This document shows positions 49,213 through 56,393 of a stretch of DNA of 64,000 nt, one piece after another. The position numbers were made by a program, and so were the translations under genes. Position 1 is the stretch's first letter. Each line of letters begins with the position of its first letter. Under the pieces are notes generated by a model. That model worked only from the letters and a program-made list of their open reading frames with translations. It was not told the DNA's origin and searched no databases. Source of the stretch: Prochlorococcus sp. AG-409-O23 (GTDB taxonomy: Bacteria > Cyanobacteriota > Cyanobacteriia > PCC-6307 > Cyanobiaceae); contig QCKL01000006.1 in assembly GCA_003215355.1 (NCBI GenBank), positions 1 to 64,000 of the forward strand, written 5' to 3'.

Positions 49213-50139
49213 ATGGTGAGTTCATTAAGCGCCTTTCTTGGAGAGATCGGTAGGCATCAACTTTTAACCCCTGAACAGGAGCTCACTATGGGGAGAAAAG
49301 TTCAGGCAATGATTGCCATAACTGAACGCTGTCATCTTGCCGGTGGGAAAGGTCCTGAATGTGAATATACAGAACTAGAACGCAGAACTATTCGCCTAGG
49401 GGAAAAGGCTAAAAACCAAATGATCACTGCCAATCTTAGGCTCGTGGTCAATTTGGCCAAACGTTATCAAGGGAAAGGACTGGACCTTCTTGATCTAATT
49501 CAGGAGGGGACATTAGGGCTAACAAGAGCTGTCGAAAAATATGACCCAACTCGAGGCCATAGATTCTCAACATATGCTTACTGGTGGATTCGACAAGGAT
49601 TAAATAGGGCGCTTTCCACCCAAAGCAGAACCATTCGAATTCCAGTAAATGTGAATGAGAAATTAACCAAGCTTAGAGCCGCCAAAGCAAGACTAATGCA
49701 GGCAAATGGTATGCAGCCAACTGCCGCTCAACTTTCTCAAGCAATGCAAATTCCCCAAGAAGAGGTTGAAGAGTTACTTGAATGCGAGCTCAGAAGCATA
49801 ACGGTGAGCTTGCAAGGCGTTGTCAAATCCAAATCGGACCCATCTGAACTTGTAGATATTCTTCCTAGTGATCAAACACCACCCATGGAGCTAGCAGAAT
49901 TAGCAGAACGCAGTGACTCAGTTTGGTCATTATTAAATAATGCCAATTTAACCCCTAAAGAAAGGACAGTCGTCACTCTTAGATTTGGTCTAGATGGGAC
50001 AAATGAGTGGCGAACTCTGGCAGAAGTGGCCCGTCATATGCACTGCAGCAGAGAATATTGTCGTCAGGTTGTGCAACGAGCTTTACGTAAACTTCGCAAG
50101 ACTGGTATTCAGAGTGGATTAGTAGAAAGCAGCATTTAG
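49213..50139 (+). CDS. Group 2 RNA polymerase sigma-70 factor
   Basis: 308 residues. Region 1.2/2.1 begins FLGEIGRHQLLTPEQELTMG; region 2.3-2.4 is DLIQEGTLGLTRAVEKYDPT and FSTYAYWWIRQGLNRAL; region 3 follows; region 4.2 is a helix-turn-helix around LAEVARHMHCSREYCRQVVQ. The long acidic region 1.1 and spacer of the principal RpoD are missing, which marks a group 2 factor. These direct stress, nutrient or light-dark expression in cyanobacteria. Upstream DNA (49000-49212) is AT-rich and likely holds its promoter. Confidence 0.93.
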   Translation: MVSSLSAFLGEIGRHQLLTPEQELTMGRKVQAMIAITERCHLAGGKGPECEYTELERRTIRLGEKAKNQMITANLRLVVNLAKRYQGKGLDLLDLIQEGTLGLTRAVEKYDPTRGHRFSTYAYWWIRQGLNRALSTQSRTIRIPVNVNEKLTKLRAAKARLMQANGMQPTAAQLSQAMQIPQEEVEELLECELRSITVSLQGVVKSKSDPSELVDILPSDQTPPMELAELAERSDSVWSLLNNANLTPKERTVVTLRFGLDGTNEWRTLAEVARHMHCSREYCRQVVQRALRKLRKTGIQSGLVESSI

Positions 50140-50249
50140 GGACGAATCTAGGCCCAAGAAATAGGTTAATCATGCCTAAAAGGATGAAAAAATTTGCTTT
50201 TATAGCTACAAATCAGGCAATAATTGAATTGTAGATTTTGTGCCTAGCT

Positions 50250-50615
50250 ATGACTGACGAACACAAATATACAAATGGCACCGTGGAAGCAGAGGTTCTG
50301 GAAAGCTCTGTAATTGATGAAGGGGTCTTCCGCAAAGTTTTGATTAAAGCAGGTCGAGTCATTGCGCAGCCTGCTCTAGAGGCAATGGAAATGATCATGG
50401 ACAAAGAAACTCCGCCTCAAGCTCGGGTATCAATGATGGCCGCGCTTGCTTACTTGTTGATGCCATTAGATTTAGTCCCAGATATTATTCCTGCAGCTGG
50501 CTTCAGCGACGACCTTGTTGCGCTAACAGCTGTAATAAGCCTTTGGAGTAATCACATAACCCCTGAGATTCGAAATAGAGCCAGACTCAAATTGGACAAA
50601 TGGTTTCCTGTATAA
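50250..50615 (+). CDS. DUF1232 (YkvA-like) small protein
   Basis: 121 residues from the ATG at 50250 (a GTG at 50238 adds four). The core VSMMAALAYLLMPLDLVPDI followed by PAAGFSDDLVALTAVISLWS is the DUF1232 signature, a short hydrophobic hairpin with PxDxxPD. Function is not established. It precedes the next small gene by 8 bp and probably shares its transcript. Upstream DNA is AT-rich. Confidence 0.85.
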   Translation: MTDEHKYTNGTVEAEVLESSVIDEGVFRKVLIKAGRVIAQPALEAMEMIMDKETPPQARVSMMAALAYLLMPLDLVPDIIPAAGFSDDLVALTAVISLWSNHITPEIRNRARLKLDKWFPV

Positions 50616-50623
50616 GCCTCATC

Positions 50624-50938
50624 ATGTCACGTTGGTCTACAGAAATCGAAGAGGAACTAGCCCTTTTACTTAGAGACTGGCTTAAGCATCAAGGCAGGAC
50701 ACAGGCTGATCTTCGTAAGAGTCTTCAAGCAATGTCTACACGAATGCCATCCTTACTAGAAGTACTCCAAAAAGAATATTCTTTAGGAGGCCTACCAAAA
50801 TTAGCTGCACGTTTGTGCTCTATCGAAGATGAATGGTCTCGCAATATTCCTCACTCAGAAGAGAAGGGAAAGCCATCAGACCCATTTGGGCAACTAGACC
50901 TGCTTTTACAAGAGATTCGTCATGACTGTGATGGATAA
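50624..50938 (+). CDS. Conserved hypothetical small protein, possibly helix-turn-helix-like
   Basis: 104 residues from ATG 50624 (MSRWSTEIEEELALLLRDWL). It is helical and includes HQGRTQADLRKSLQAMSTRM, which has the spacing of a helix-turn-helix (QADLRKSL..), then LLEVLQKEYSLGGLPKLAAR. This resembles phage-repressor-type N-terminal domains, but I do not recognise a named family. The C-terminal 30 residues are likely flexible. It starts 8 bp after the DUF1232 gene and probably shares its transcript. Confidence 0.6.
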   Translation: MSRWSTEIEEELALLLRDWLKHQGRTQADLRKSLQAMSTRMPSLLEVLQKEYSLGGLPKLAARLCSIEDEWSRNIPHSEEKGKPSDPFGQLDLLLQEIRHDCDG

Positions 50939-51055
50939 ACAACGTCATTATTTACACCAATAATCTTAGGTCCTAGAGCCGAATCAACTCCTCTAGAAGG
51001 GCCAAGCCCTCTCAGAGACAAAGCGAGCAAAGTTAATTCTCTAAAGCTTTATCTA

Positions 51056-51574
51056 TTACCAGCGCAAGGAAAGCCATGTTGTCCCTGGATGAGGATCCGT
51101 ACGCTCAAAGCGGTGCAAGCGGTTTGGAGCCAAATACAAATGATCTCCTGCACTTAAGTCAACTAAAGCATCAGGTCCTTTAAAACTAAAACTCGCACTA
51201 CCACGCAAAATGAGAATCCATTCTTTCTTGTCTTGATCATGCCAAAGCCCCTTTGGAGTTTTTACAGCCGAAGAAAGAACAAGCTCTAACTTCCAATCTG
51301 AACCTTCTTGTATTAAATGCCTTTGCTCATGGCCATTTAAGGGTATTGCTTTTGCCAATAAGTTATCTTCAAGCTTTAAATGCTCCTCCTGCTGTAATTC
51401 ACCCCAACGGCGTCCAATCTCATACCCCCAAGACCTAGCCAACTCAACAACCTGATTATGATCTGTGCAAGAAGCCAATACTTCTCTTCGATTAGGAACA
51501 TCATCCAAAGATTTAACCATCATCTGAAGGTGCTTAACCTTTTCAAGGAATCTTTGAAGGTCTACTTCAGCCAT
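51056..51574 (-). CDS. Nif11-like domain fused to a cupin domain
   Basis: 172 residues in two modules. Residues 1-60 (MAEVDLQRFLEKVKHLQMM, ending DHNQVVELARSWGYEIGRRW) follow the Nif11 pattern of two helices and a VxxLAxxxGY turn. Residues about 95-172 are a cupin barrel: GLWHDQDKKEWILILRGSAS, then VDLSAGDHLYLAPNRLHRFE and RTDPHPGTTWLSLRW, with His and Glu in the first box and His in the second as likely metal ligands. The second box keeps PNRLHRF. Nif11 modules usually are peptide leaders; a cupin partner is unusual. Role unknown. Confidence 0.75.
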   Translation of the reverse strand: MAEVDLQRFLEKVKHLQMMVKSLDDVPNRREVLASCTDHNQVVELARSWGYEIGRRWGELQQEEHLKLEDNLLAKAIPLNGHEQRHLIQEGSDWKLELVLSSAVKTPKGLWHDQDKKEWILILRGSASFSFKGPDALVDLSAGDHLYLAPNRLHRFERTDPHPGTTWLSLRW

Positions 51575-51891
51575 AAATACTCCTAAAGCATTTCGAGTCT
51601 TTTGATCTATAACTTAAATCAACCATACACTCAAAGAGTTGAGTATCTACTTCACCGGGATAACGAAGCCTAAAAATACAGTCCCAAAAAAATCCTCGGC
51701 AAGTTTTTGCGCTATAGGCAGTGTCGCCCCGGTGAAACGACATAAAGCACTGAATGTATATATCTGCCTACTAGTCAAACCAGCTCCGAGTAGTCTATTA
51801 GAAATTCATTGAGAATTACACCATCCCTAAGAACGTACTATCAATGTACTATTACGATAGTCCTAACTTAAAAACAATTATTTAGGAACAT
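51575..51891 (+). other. Intergenic region with hairpins between the cupin fusion and cytochrome c
   Basis: 317 bp without a coding gene, between divergent genes. It holds an ACTCAA/TTGAGT hairpin (51629-51644), a 9-bp long-range stem TTCACCGGG/CCCGGTGAA (51651-51659 with 51728-51736) enclosing a nested GCCTA/TAGGC pair (51668-51672 with 51715-51719), and the direct repeat GTACTAT (51835-51841 and 51846-51852) just ahead of the cytochrome gene. This could be a structured RNA leader, a small RNA, or operator DNA. No known riboswitch consensus was recognised. Confidence 0.4.
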
Positions 51892-51894
51892 TTG

Positions 51895-52272
51895 ATGGCA
51901 ATGCTGAAAACCATTAGGACACACTTTGCTCAGATCTATCTGCTATGCATAGTGCTATTCATGGTTATAATAGCAATCTTTGAATTTCCGATTAGCACCT
52001 GGTCGCTTGAAAAAGAGCCGGGCGAAAATCTATTCATTCAACATTGTTCAGGATGTCATGTGAAAGGTGGAAATATCATTCGAAGAGGCAAGACCTTAAA
52101 ATTAGCGGCTCTAAAACGTAATGGTTTAGATGACCCAGAAGCCATTGCAAGAGTTGCGCGCAGCGGGGTTGGAGTTATGAGTGGTTACCAAGAAGTTCTT
52201 GGAGAAGGGGGTGATCAGCTAGTAGCAAATTGGATATGGGAGCAAGCTCAGAAAGCTTGGGTCCAAGGATAA
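51895..52272 (+). CDS. Membrane-anchored cytochrome c6-like protein
   Basis: 125 residues from ATG 51895 (a TTG at 51892 adds one residue). A single hydrophobic segment at about 13-32 (IYLLCIVLFMVIIAIF) is probably an uncleaved anchor or signal. The heme site is HCSGCHVKGG (Cys51, Cys54, His55) and the axial Met is in VGVMSGYQEVL. The GNIIRRGKTLKLAALKRNG stretch resembles c6-type cytochromes. It would carry electrons in the lumen or periplasm, as an alternative or partner to plastocyanin. Overlaps the convergent YciI gene by 25 bp. Confidence 0.85.
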   Translation: MAMLKTIRTHFAQIYLLCIVLFMVIIAIFEFPISTWSLEKEPGENLFIQHCSGCHVKGGNIIRRGKTLKLAALKRNGLDDPEAIARVARSGVGVMSGYQEVLGEGGDQLVANWIWEQAQKAWVQG

Positions 52273-52517
52273 ATCTCCAACGAAGTCCATATCCCCTGCT
52301 TCCAATAAACGTCTTCTTCAAGAAGCTTGCGAACATTATCAAGACTAGTCTCTTCAAATATTCCAAAAACATATCTCGTGCATTTAGTTGGACCAAGCGT
52401 GATCAATATTCCCTGTTGCTTCAGAGTGGAAAGCCTATTTAGGTGCTCTTCACGAAAAGGTGCACGCTTTTCAAGCGCGTTTTCGCAGTAAGTGCCCCAA
52501 AGAACAAATTGCTCCAT
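52248..52517 (-). CDS. YciI-like protein
   Basis: 89 residues. FVLWGTYCENALEKRAPFRE, HLNRLSTLKQQGILITLGPT and VRKLLEEDVYWKQGIWTSLE follow the YCII family (dimeric alpha-beta barrel proteins related to muconolactone isomerase). The conserved His in EEHLNRL and Asp in EEDVYW sites are visible. Function is unknown in cyanobacteria. Its last 25 bases overlap the cytochrome c gene on the other strand. Confidence 0.8.
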   Translation of the reverse strand: MEQFVLWGTYCENALEKRAPFREEHLNRLSTLKQQGILITLGPTKCTRYVFGIFEETSLDNVRKLLEEDVYWKQGIWTSLEIYPWTQAF

Positions 52518-52617
52518 GCCAGATGCGTTTAACTCTTCGTGAAATATTTACTCCCAAATAATTGCACAAAGGGAACAAAAAAGGCTATGTTTATTTTAGA
52601 TCTCTAAACTACTGATC

Positions 52618-52986
52618 ATGCTCACTGGTAGCGACCTACTCGCCAAAGTCAAAGAACTTGGTGATGTAAGCAAATCTGATCTTGTTCGTGCATGTGGATA
52701 TGTATCCAACAAGAAGGGTGGTGGTGAACGTCTCAACTTCACAGCATTCTATGAATCTCTGCTAGAAGCTAAAGGTGTAAGCCTTGGAGCAACTGGCGTT
52801 GCAGGTATTGGAAAAGGAGGAAGAAAGCTTAGTTATGTAGCTACTGTTCAAGGCAATGGCAATCTATTGATTGGTAAGGCATACACAGCACTACTTGATC
52901 TCAAATCAGGTGATGAATTTGAAATTAAGCTAGGTCGTAAGCAGATCAGGCTTATTCCTGCTGGCAGCGAAGACAACGAAGACTAA
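52618..52986 (+). CDS. AbrB-like cyanobacterial transcriptional regulator
   Basis: 122 residues. The C-terminal half is the AbrB-type swapped-hairpin fold: YVATVQGNGNLLIGKAYTAL, then LKSGDEFEIKLGRKQIRLIP. The N-terminal KVKELGDVSKSDLVRACGYV is the conserved cyanobacterial AbrB extension (cyAbrB). These proteins regulate carbon-nitrogen balance and redox responses in other cyanobacteria. It has its own terminator at 53044-53076 and stands alone on the strand. Confidence 0.88.
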   Translation: MLTGSDLLAKVKELGDVSKSDLVRACGYVSNKKGGGERLNFTAFYESLLEAKGVSLGATGVAGIGKGGRKLSYVATVQGNGNLLIGKAYTALLDLKSGDEFEIKLGRKQIRLIPAGSEDNED

Positions 52987-53043
52987 ATTATCCCTTCGCT
53001 CAACCTTGGCGTAATGTTCAGGATTGAAAAGTTGAATCATAAG

Positions 53044-53076
53044 AAAAAAGCTCTAGTAATAATCTAGAGCTTTTTT
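53044..53076 (+). terminator. Intrinsic terminator after the AbrB-like gene
   Basis: AAAAAAGCTCTAG and CTAGAGCTTTTTT form a perfect 13-bp stem with a 7-base loop, and the right arm ends in the T tract. It lies 57 bases after the stop of the AbrB-like gene. The stem is symmetrical, with A runs on one side, so it could also end minus-strand transcription from trpA. Confidence 0.9.
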
Positions 53077-53112
53077 ATTGCTATTTAGGATTAAGACTAG
53101 TCCTAAAGATTT

Positions 53113-53955
53113 TCAATTATCACTAGCAGCTTTTCGCAGCTCTTTGCAGAAAGTTCCCACTTGTTCAACTTCACATCCTGGGTGTGCATTAGAAATGCGC
53201 TTAACAAGTGCGCTCCCAACAATCACACCATCAGCTCCCCAACTACGCACTTTACGTACCTGTTCAGGTCCTGAAATCCCAAAGCCAACAGCTACTGGAG
53301 TCGGGCAAGATTGCTTTAATTGTTTAACAAGTGGCTGGACACGATCTTCCAAAGACAATCTCTCTCCGGTCACGCCAGTCACACTAACCAAATAAGTAAA
53401 CCCCTTCGTGCTGTTTGAAATCCTTACCATGCGATCCTTAGGTGTTGTTGGCGCAACTAATAAGACCAAATCAAGTCCTCGAGATGATGCCATTGGGGAA
53501 AGTAGTTCTGCTTCCTCAAGTGGGAGATCAGGAACAACAAGGCCAGCCGCTCCAGCTTCAGCAGCTTCATCGCAGAAACGTTCCATCCCTCGATTAAGCA
53601 GGGGATTGCTATATGTAAAAAGGATTACAGGTATATCCAACCTTCCTCGTAGATCGGCCAACATTTGAAAAACCCTTGTAGGTGTAGTGCCCGCATTGAG
53701 TGCACGTGCAGCTGCAGCCTGAATTACTGGACCATCCGCCAAAGGATCGCTATAAGGAATACCTAATTCAATAATGTCAGCTCCTGATTCCTGAAGTTCC
53801 AGCAAGACTTCTGCAGATGTTTCTAAGTCAGGATCACCTGCCATGAGAAATGGCATTAAGGCAATACGCCCTTCATTCCTTGCTTTCTTAAAACGGACAC
53901 TGATTGCGTCTCCAAACCTGGATTTAGCATCCAAAGGATCTGACTTACCAATCAT
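53113..53955 (-). CDS. trpA: Tryptophan synthase alpha subunit
   Basis: 280 residues of the TIM barrel subunit that splits indole-3-glycerol phosphate into indole and glyceraldehyde-3-phosphate. The catalytic Glu and Asp regions, [20 protein letters not shown] and [17 protein letters not shown], are in place, as are the phosphate loops [11 protein letters not shown] and [13 protein letters not shown]. Length is normal. It is the last gene of the ndhL-DUF3007-trpA run on the minus strand; the gene ahead is 34 bp away. Confidence 0.96.
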   Translation of the reverse strand: MIGKSDPLDAKSRFGDAISVRFKKARNEGRIALMPFLMAGDPDLETSAEVLLELQESGADIIELGIPYSDPLADGPVIQAAAARALNAGTTPTRVFQMLADLRGRLDIPVILFTYSNPLLNRGMERFCDEAAEAGAAGLVVPDLPLEEAELLSPMASSRGLDLVLLVAPTTPKDRMVRISNSTKGFTYLVSVTGVTGERLSLEDRVQPLVKQLKQSCPTPVAVGFGISGPEQVRKVRSWGADGVIVGSALVKRISNAHPGCEVEQVGTFCKELRKAASDN

Positions 53956-53989
53956 TAAACAAAAATCATGAGAATAGATTCAGCAAAAT

Positions 53990-54337
53990 TTATAAATCAG
54001 CAGGAGGTCTAAGCGCTCCCTGGTCATCTTTTAGTTCTTCTAATAGCTTGAGTTGATCTTCTTCTGACATTGCGTCAAATTTGGCCTGAATTTCTGCATT
54101 AGTAATCTTTTCATAAGCCTGAAGGTAACGTTTACGTTGCTCATTAAAAGTCATTTTACCGGTAACCACTCGAAACAAATAGGAGCCTATCCAAACCAAA
54201 ATCACTAAGACAAGCATTGCTTCAGCTGCTATCCCAGCAGAAGCCCCTTCAAATCCTATAAATCTAAAGACTGCATACCCTAATGCTCCTAGCAGCAAGG
54301 CATACAAACCAATTTGAATGACGTTTGCGCGAGTCAA
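53990..54337 (-). CDS. DUF3007 family membrane protein
   Basis: 115 residues from a TTG at 54337 (no ATG fits upstream), with two membrane segments (about 5-25 and 38-60) and a charged C-terminal tail KYLQAYEKITNAEIQAKFDA. The pattern matches DUF3007, common beside ndhL in picocyanobacteria. Function is unknown; the place next to ndhL suggests a link to NDH-1. It starts 4 bp after the ndhL stop. Confidence 0.75.
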   Translation of the reverse strand: MTRANVIQIGLYALLLGALGYAVFRFIGFEGASAGIAAEAMLVLVILVWIGSYLFRVVTGKMTFNEQRKRYLQAYEKITNAEIQAKFDAMSEEDQLKLLEELKDDQGALRPPADL

Positions 54338-54341
54338 CTGA

Positions 54342-54593
54342 TCAGACCTCTCCCTGACCTTTTAAGCGAAGGTTTAAAAAAGGTGCGAACAGAATCAAAC
54401 CCGGGAAAAATAAAAAAACCAATCCATAAACACCTAATCGCTCAATTTTGCCCATAATGTGCCATCGTCTATTCATCCAAAAATAAAGGAACAATGGAAC
54501 GACGACCAAATAAAGAACGCCCAGGGTTGCATAGGCGCCCGCCAAAAGCAAAGTGTTGTTAGTGAATTGGCTGCCTAGGGCCATAAGAGACAC
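54342..54593 (-). CDS. ndhL: NAD(P)H-quinone oxidoreductase subunit L
   Basis: 83 residues with two membrane segments (about 15-38 and 52-70). [20 protein letters not shown] with [20 protein letters not shown] is the NdhL signature. A GTG start at 54593 is shown; an ATG at 54584 ([10 protein letters not shown]) would shorten it by three residues. NdhL is specific to the cyanobacterial and plastid NDH-1 complex, in cyclic electron flow and respiration. Confidence 0.88.
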   Translation of the reverse strand: MSLMALGSQFTNNTLLLAGAYATLGVLYLVVVPLFLYFWMNRRWHIMGKIERLGVYGLVFLFFPGLILFAPFLNLRLKGQGEV

Positions 54594-54623
54594 TATGGGT
54601 TAGAACTACTATTTGAAATCTAG

Positions 54624-54641
54624 GATGCCACAAAGGGCATC
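54624..54641 (+). other. Small perfect hairpin ahead of tRNA-Leu
   Basis: GATGCC and GGCATC form a 6-bp stem with a 6-base loop, ending 15 bases before the tRNA. It lies in the only gap between ndhL and the tRNA and may belong to the tRNA leader. Significance is uncertain. Confidence 0.35.
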
Positions 54642-54656
54642 TGCCCAACATCTATA

Positions 54657-54742
54657 GGGAGCATGGCGGAATTGGTAGACGCAGCGGACTTAAAATCCGT
54701 AGGTCGTAAAAGACTGTGGGGGTTCAAGTCCCCCTGCTCCCA
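54657..54742 (+). tRNA. tRNA-Leu(UAA), no intron
   Basis: 86 bases fold as a class II tRNA: acceptor GGGAGCA/TGCTCCC, D-arm GCGGAATTGGTAGACGC, anticodon arm GCGGACTTAAAATCCGT (loop CTTAAAA, anticodon TAA), a long variable arm AGGTCGTAAAAGACTGT, and a T-arm GGGGGTTCAAGTCCCCC. Discriminator is A; CCA is not encoded. The long variable arm fits leucine. The anticodon loop is uninterrupted, so the group I intron found in this gene in many cyanobacteria and plastids is absent here. Confidence 0.97.
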
Positions 54743-54844
54743 CTACTAAACATTGAGATAAGTTTCACCCATTTCAGAGTTTCGAGAACTCAATGCGAAC
54801 CATGGGCGACAAGACTTAAAAGATCAGTAGATATAAGTCAAAGC

Positions 54845-55936
54845 TCAATTGTCATTAAGGCTTTTTTCAACGGGTAGTAAGGACCATCTCAAAGACTCTC
54901 CAGCATGAAATGGAACAAGATATTCAACAGAGTTGTTAGCAAGTTTTAGCTGTAGCTGCTTAGGGATTTGCTGTGGTCTCTTTTCAAGTCTTACAGAACT
55001 TTTGTTAAAAGGTAGACCATAAAAAGAGGGCCCATTCTCACTAGCGAAAGCCTCTAGCCTCTCAAGTGCTCCTTCCTCCTCAAAAACAGTAACGTAACTT
55101 TCAAGAGCGTATTGCGCATTAAATATGCCAGCGCATCCACAAGAGCTCTCCTTTGACCCACGTAAATGGGGGGCAGAGTCTGTTCCAAGGAAAAAGCAAG
55201 TCTGTCCACTCGTCGCAGCTCGACGCAAAGCAAGCCTATGTCGTTCTCTCTTGGCCACAGGTAAGCAATAAAAGTCGCTACGTAACCCGCCAGCAAAAAT
55301 CGCATTCCGATTAATGTGCAGATGATGCGGAGTTATTGTCGCTGCAAGATTGGACTTACTGTCTTGAACAAACTGAACTGCTTCTTCCGTAGTGATATGT
55401 TCTAATACGACTCGAAGCTTGGGATACCTAACAAGCAGTGGCTGTAAATGTCGATCAATGAAAGTTGCTTCCCTATCAAAAATATCAACATCTTCGTCTA
55501 CCACTTCTCCATGAATAAGCAATGGCAACCCTATACGTTCCATTGTCTCAAATAATGAGCCTATTGCCTTCAAATCACTAACACCTTGCGATGAATTAGT
55601 TGTAGCATTGGCTGGATAAAGTTTAGCGGCTACAAATACCCCCTCTCTGTGCCCTTGCTCTAATACCTTCGGAGAAAGGTCATCTGTGAGATAAGCAGTC
55701 ATCAATGGAGTAAACGATAGTTCCTTAGGAATTGCATCCAAAATCCTAATCCGATAATTAACAGCCTCTTCAACACTAGTAATCGGTGGACTTAAATTAG
55801 GCATAACAATTGCACGTCGAAAAACCCTAGCCGTGCTAATAGCTACATTCTTCAATATCTCTCCATCACGTAAATGAACATGCCAGTCATCAGGTTGGCG
55901 AAGAGTAATTTGTTCTGCTGAGAAATTCAAAGCCAA
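54845..55936 (-). CDS. pyrC: Dihydroorotase
   Basis: 363 residues of the short, E. coli-type (class II) dihydroorotase. The zinc site DDWHVHLRDGEIL at about 16-28, the carboxylated-lysine region FVAAKLYPANATTNS and LGTDSAPHLRG with the catalytic Asp are visible. It closes the pyrimidine ring from carbamoyl aspartate. Start is a TTG at 55936 (LALN...), since no ATG fits before the conserved block. Transcribed away from the 457-bp gap upstream. Confidence 0.95.
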   Translation of the reverse strand: MALNFSAEQITLRQPDDWHVHLRDGEILKNVAISTARVFRRAIVMPNLSPPITSVEEAVNYRIRILDAIPKELSFTPLMTAYLTDDLSPKVLEQGHREGVFVAAKLYPANATTNSSQGVSDLKAIGSLFETMERIGLPLLIHGEVVDEDVDIFDREATFIDRHLQPLLVRYPKLRVVLEHITTEEAVQFVQDSKSNLAATITPHHLHINRNAIFAGGLRSDFYCLPVAKRERHRLALRRAATSGQTCFFLGTDSAPHLRGSKESSCGCAGIFNAQYALESYVTVFEEEGALERLEAFASENGPSFYGLPFNKSSVRLEKRPQQIPKQLQLKLANNSVEYLVPFHAGESLRWSLLPVEKSLNDN

Positions 55937-56393
55937 AAACCCTAAACGAAATGAATAAATTTGTTAGCTTCTAGGGTGCCGAAGTGACGATTTTTTGAAG
56001 TGTGGTCAACTGCGACATAATCGAGCAGACAGTATTTACCAGTTTCCCCATGCGTCAGTATAGAAAATCTATACAGTCTCCCTAACAACACTAATCCCTC
56101 TGACCAACACTTCTTCAAGAGTGAATGACATCCAAGAAAACAGTCCTGAGCTGCATCAAATCAAGCAGACTAGGCCCTACAAACTCAAAATCCATCTTTA
56201 GCAGAGGAAGCCTTCTTAAAAAAAAATTTCGTCCACAGCACTAATTCCAATAAGAAAGCTATCTTTATTAGCCTCTTAGAGAATAAATTGAAAATTGAAC
56301 TGAGTACAAAAGAGCTTAAAAAAACAATTAAAGCCTCAAAAAAATTGAGGTGCAGCACATAAAAGCAAAATCCACTAACACTCTTCAAATCCC
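55937..56393. other. 457-bp intergenic region between pyrC and the exchanger gene
   Basis: AT-rich DNA, mostly without clear features, including several A runs (near 56218-56227 and 56316-56345). I see no tRNA, riboswitch or strong hairpin. A weak minus-strand open frame (see next entry) is the only coding candidate. The region probably holds the divergent promoters of pyrC and the Na+/Ca2+ exchanger-family gene. Confidence 0.5.
56185..56358 (-). CDS. Possible small two-membrane-segment protein (weak)
   Basis: A minus-strand frame from a GTG at 56358 would encode about 57 residues beginning VLHLNFFEALIVFLSSFVLS (read as Met first), with two hydrophobic stretches and a charged tail KKASSAKDGF. 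There is no recognisable family and only a weak ribosome-binding site. The frame stays open upstream into the antisense of the next gene. It could be random AT-rich translation; offered only as a candidate. Confidence 0.2.
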   Translation of the reverse strand: MLHLNFFEALIVFLSSFVLSSIFNLFSKRLIKIAFLLELVLWTKFFFKKASSAKDGF

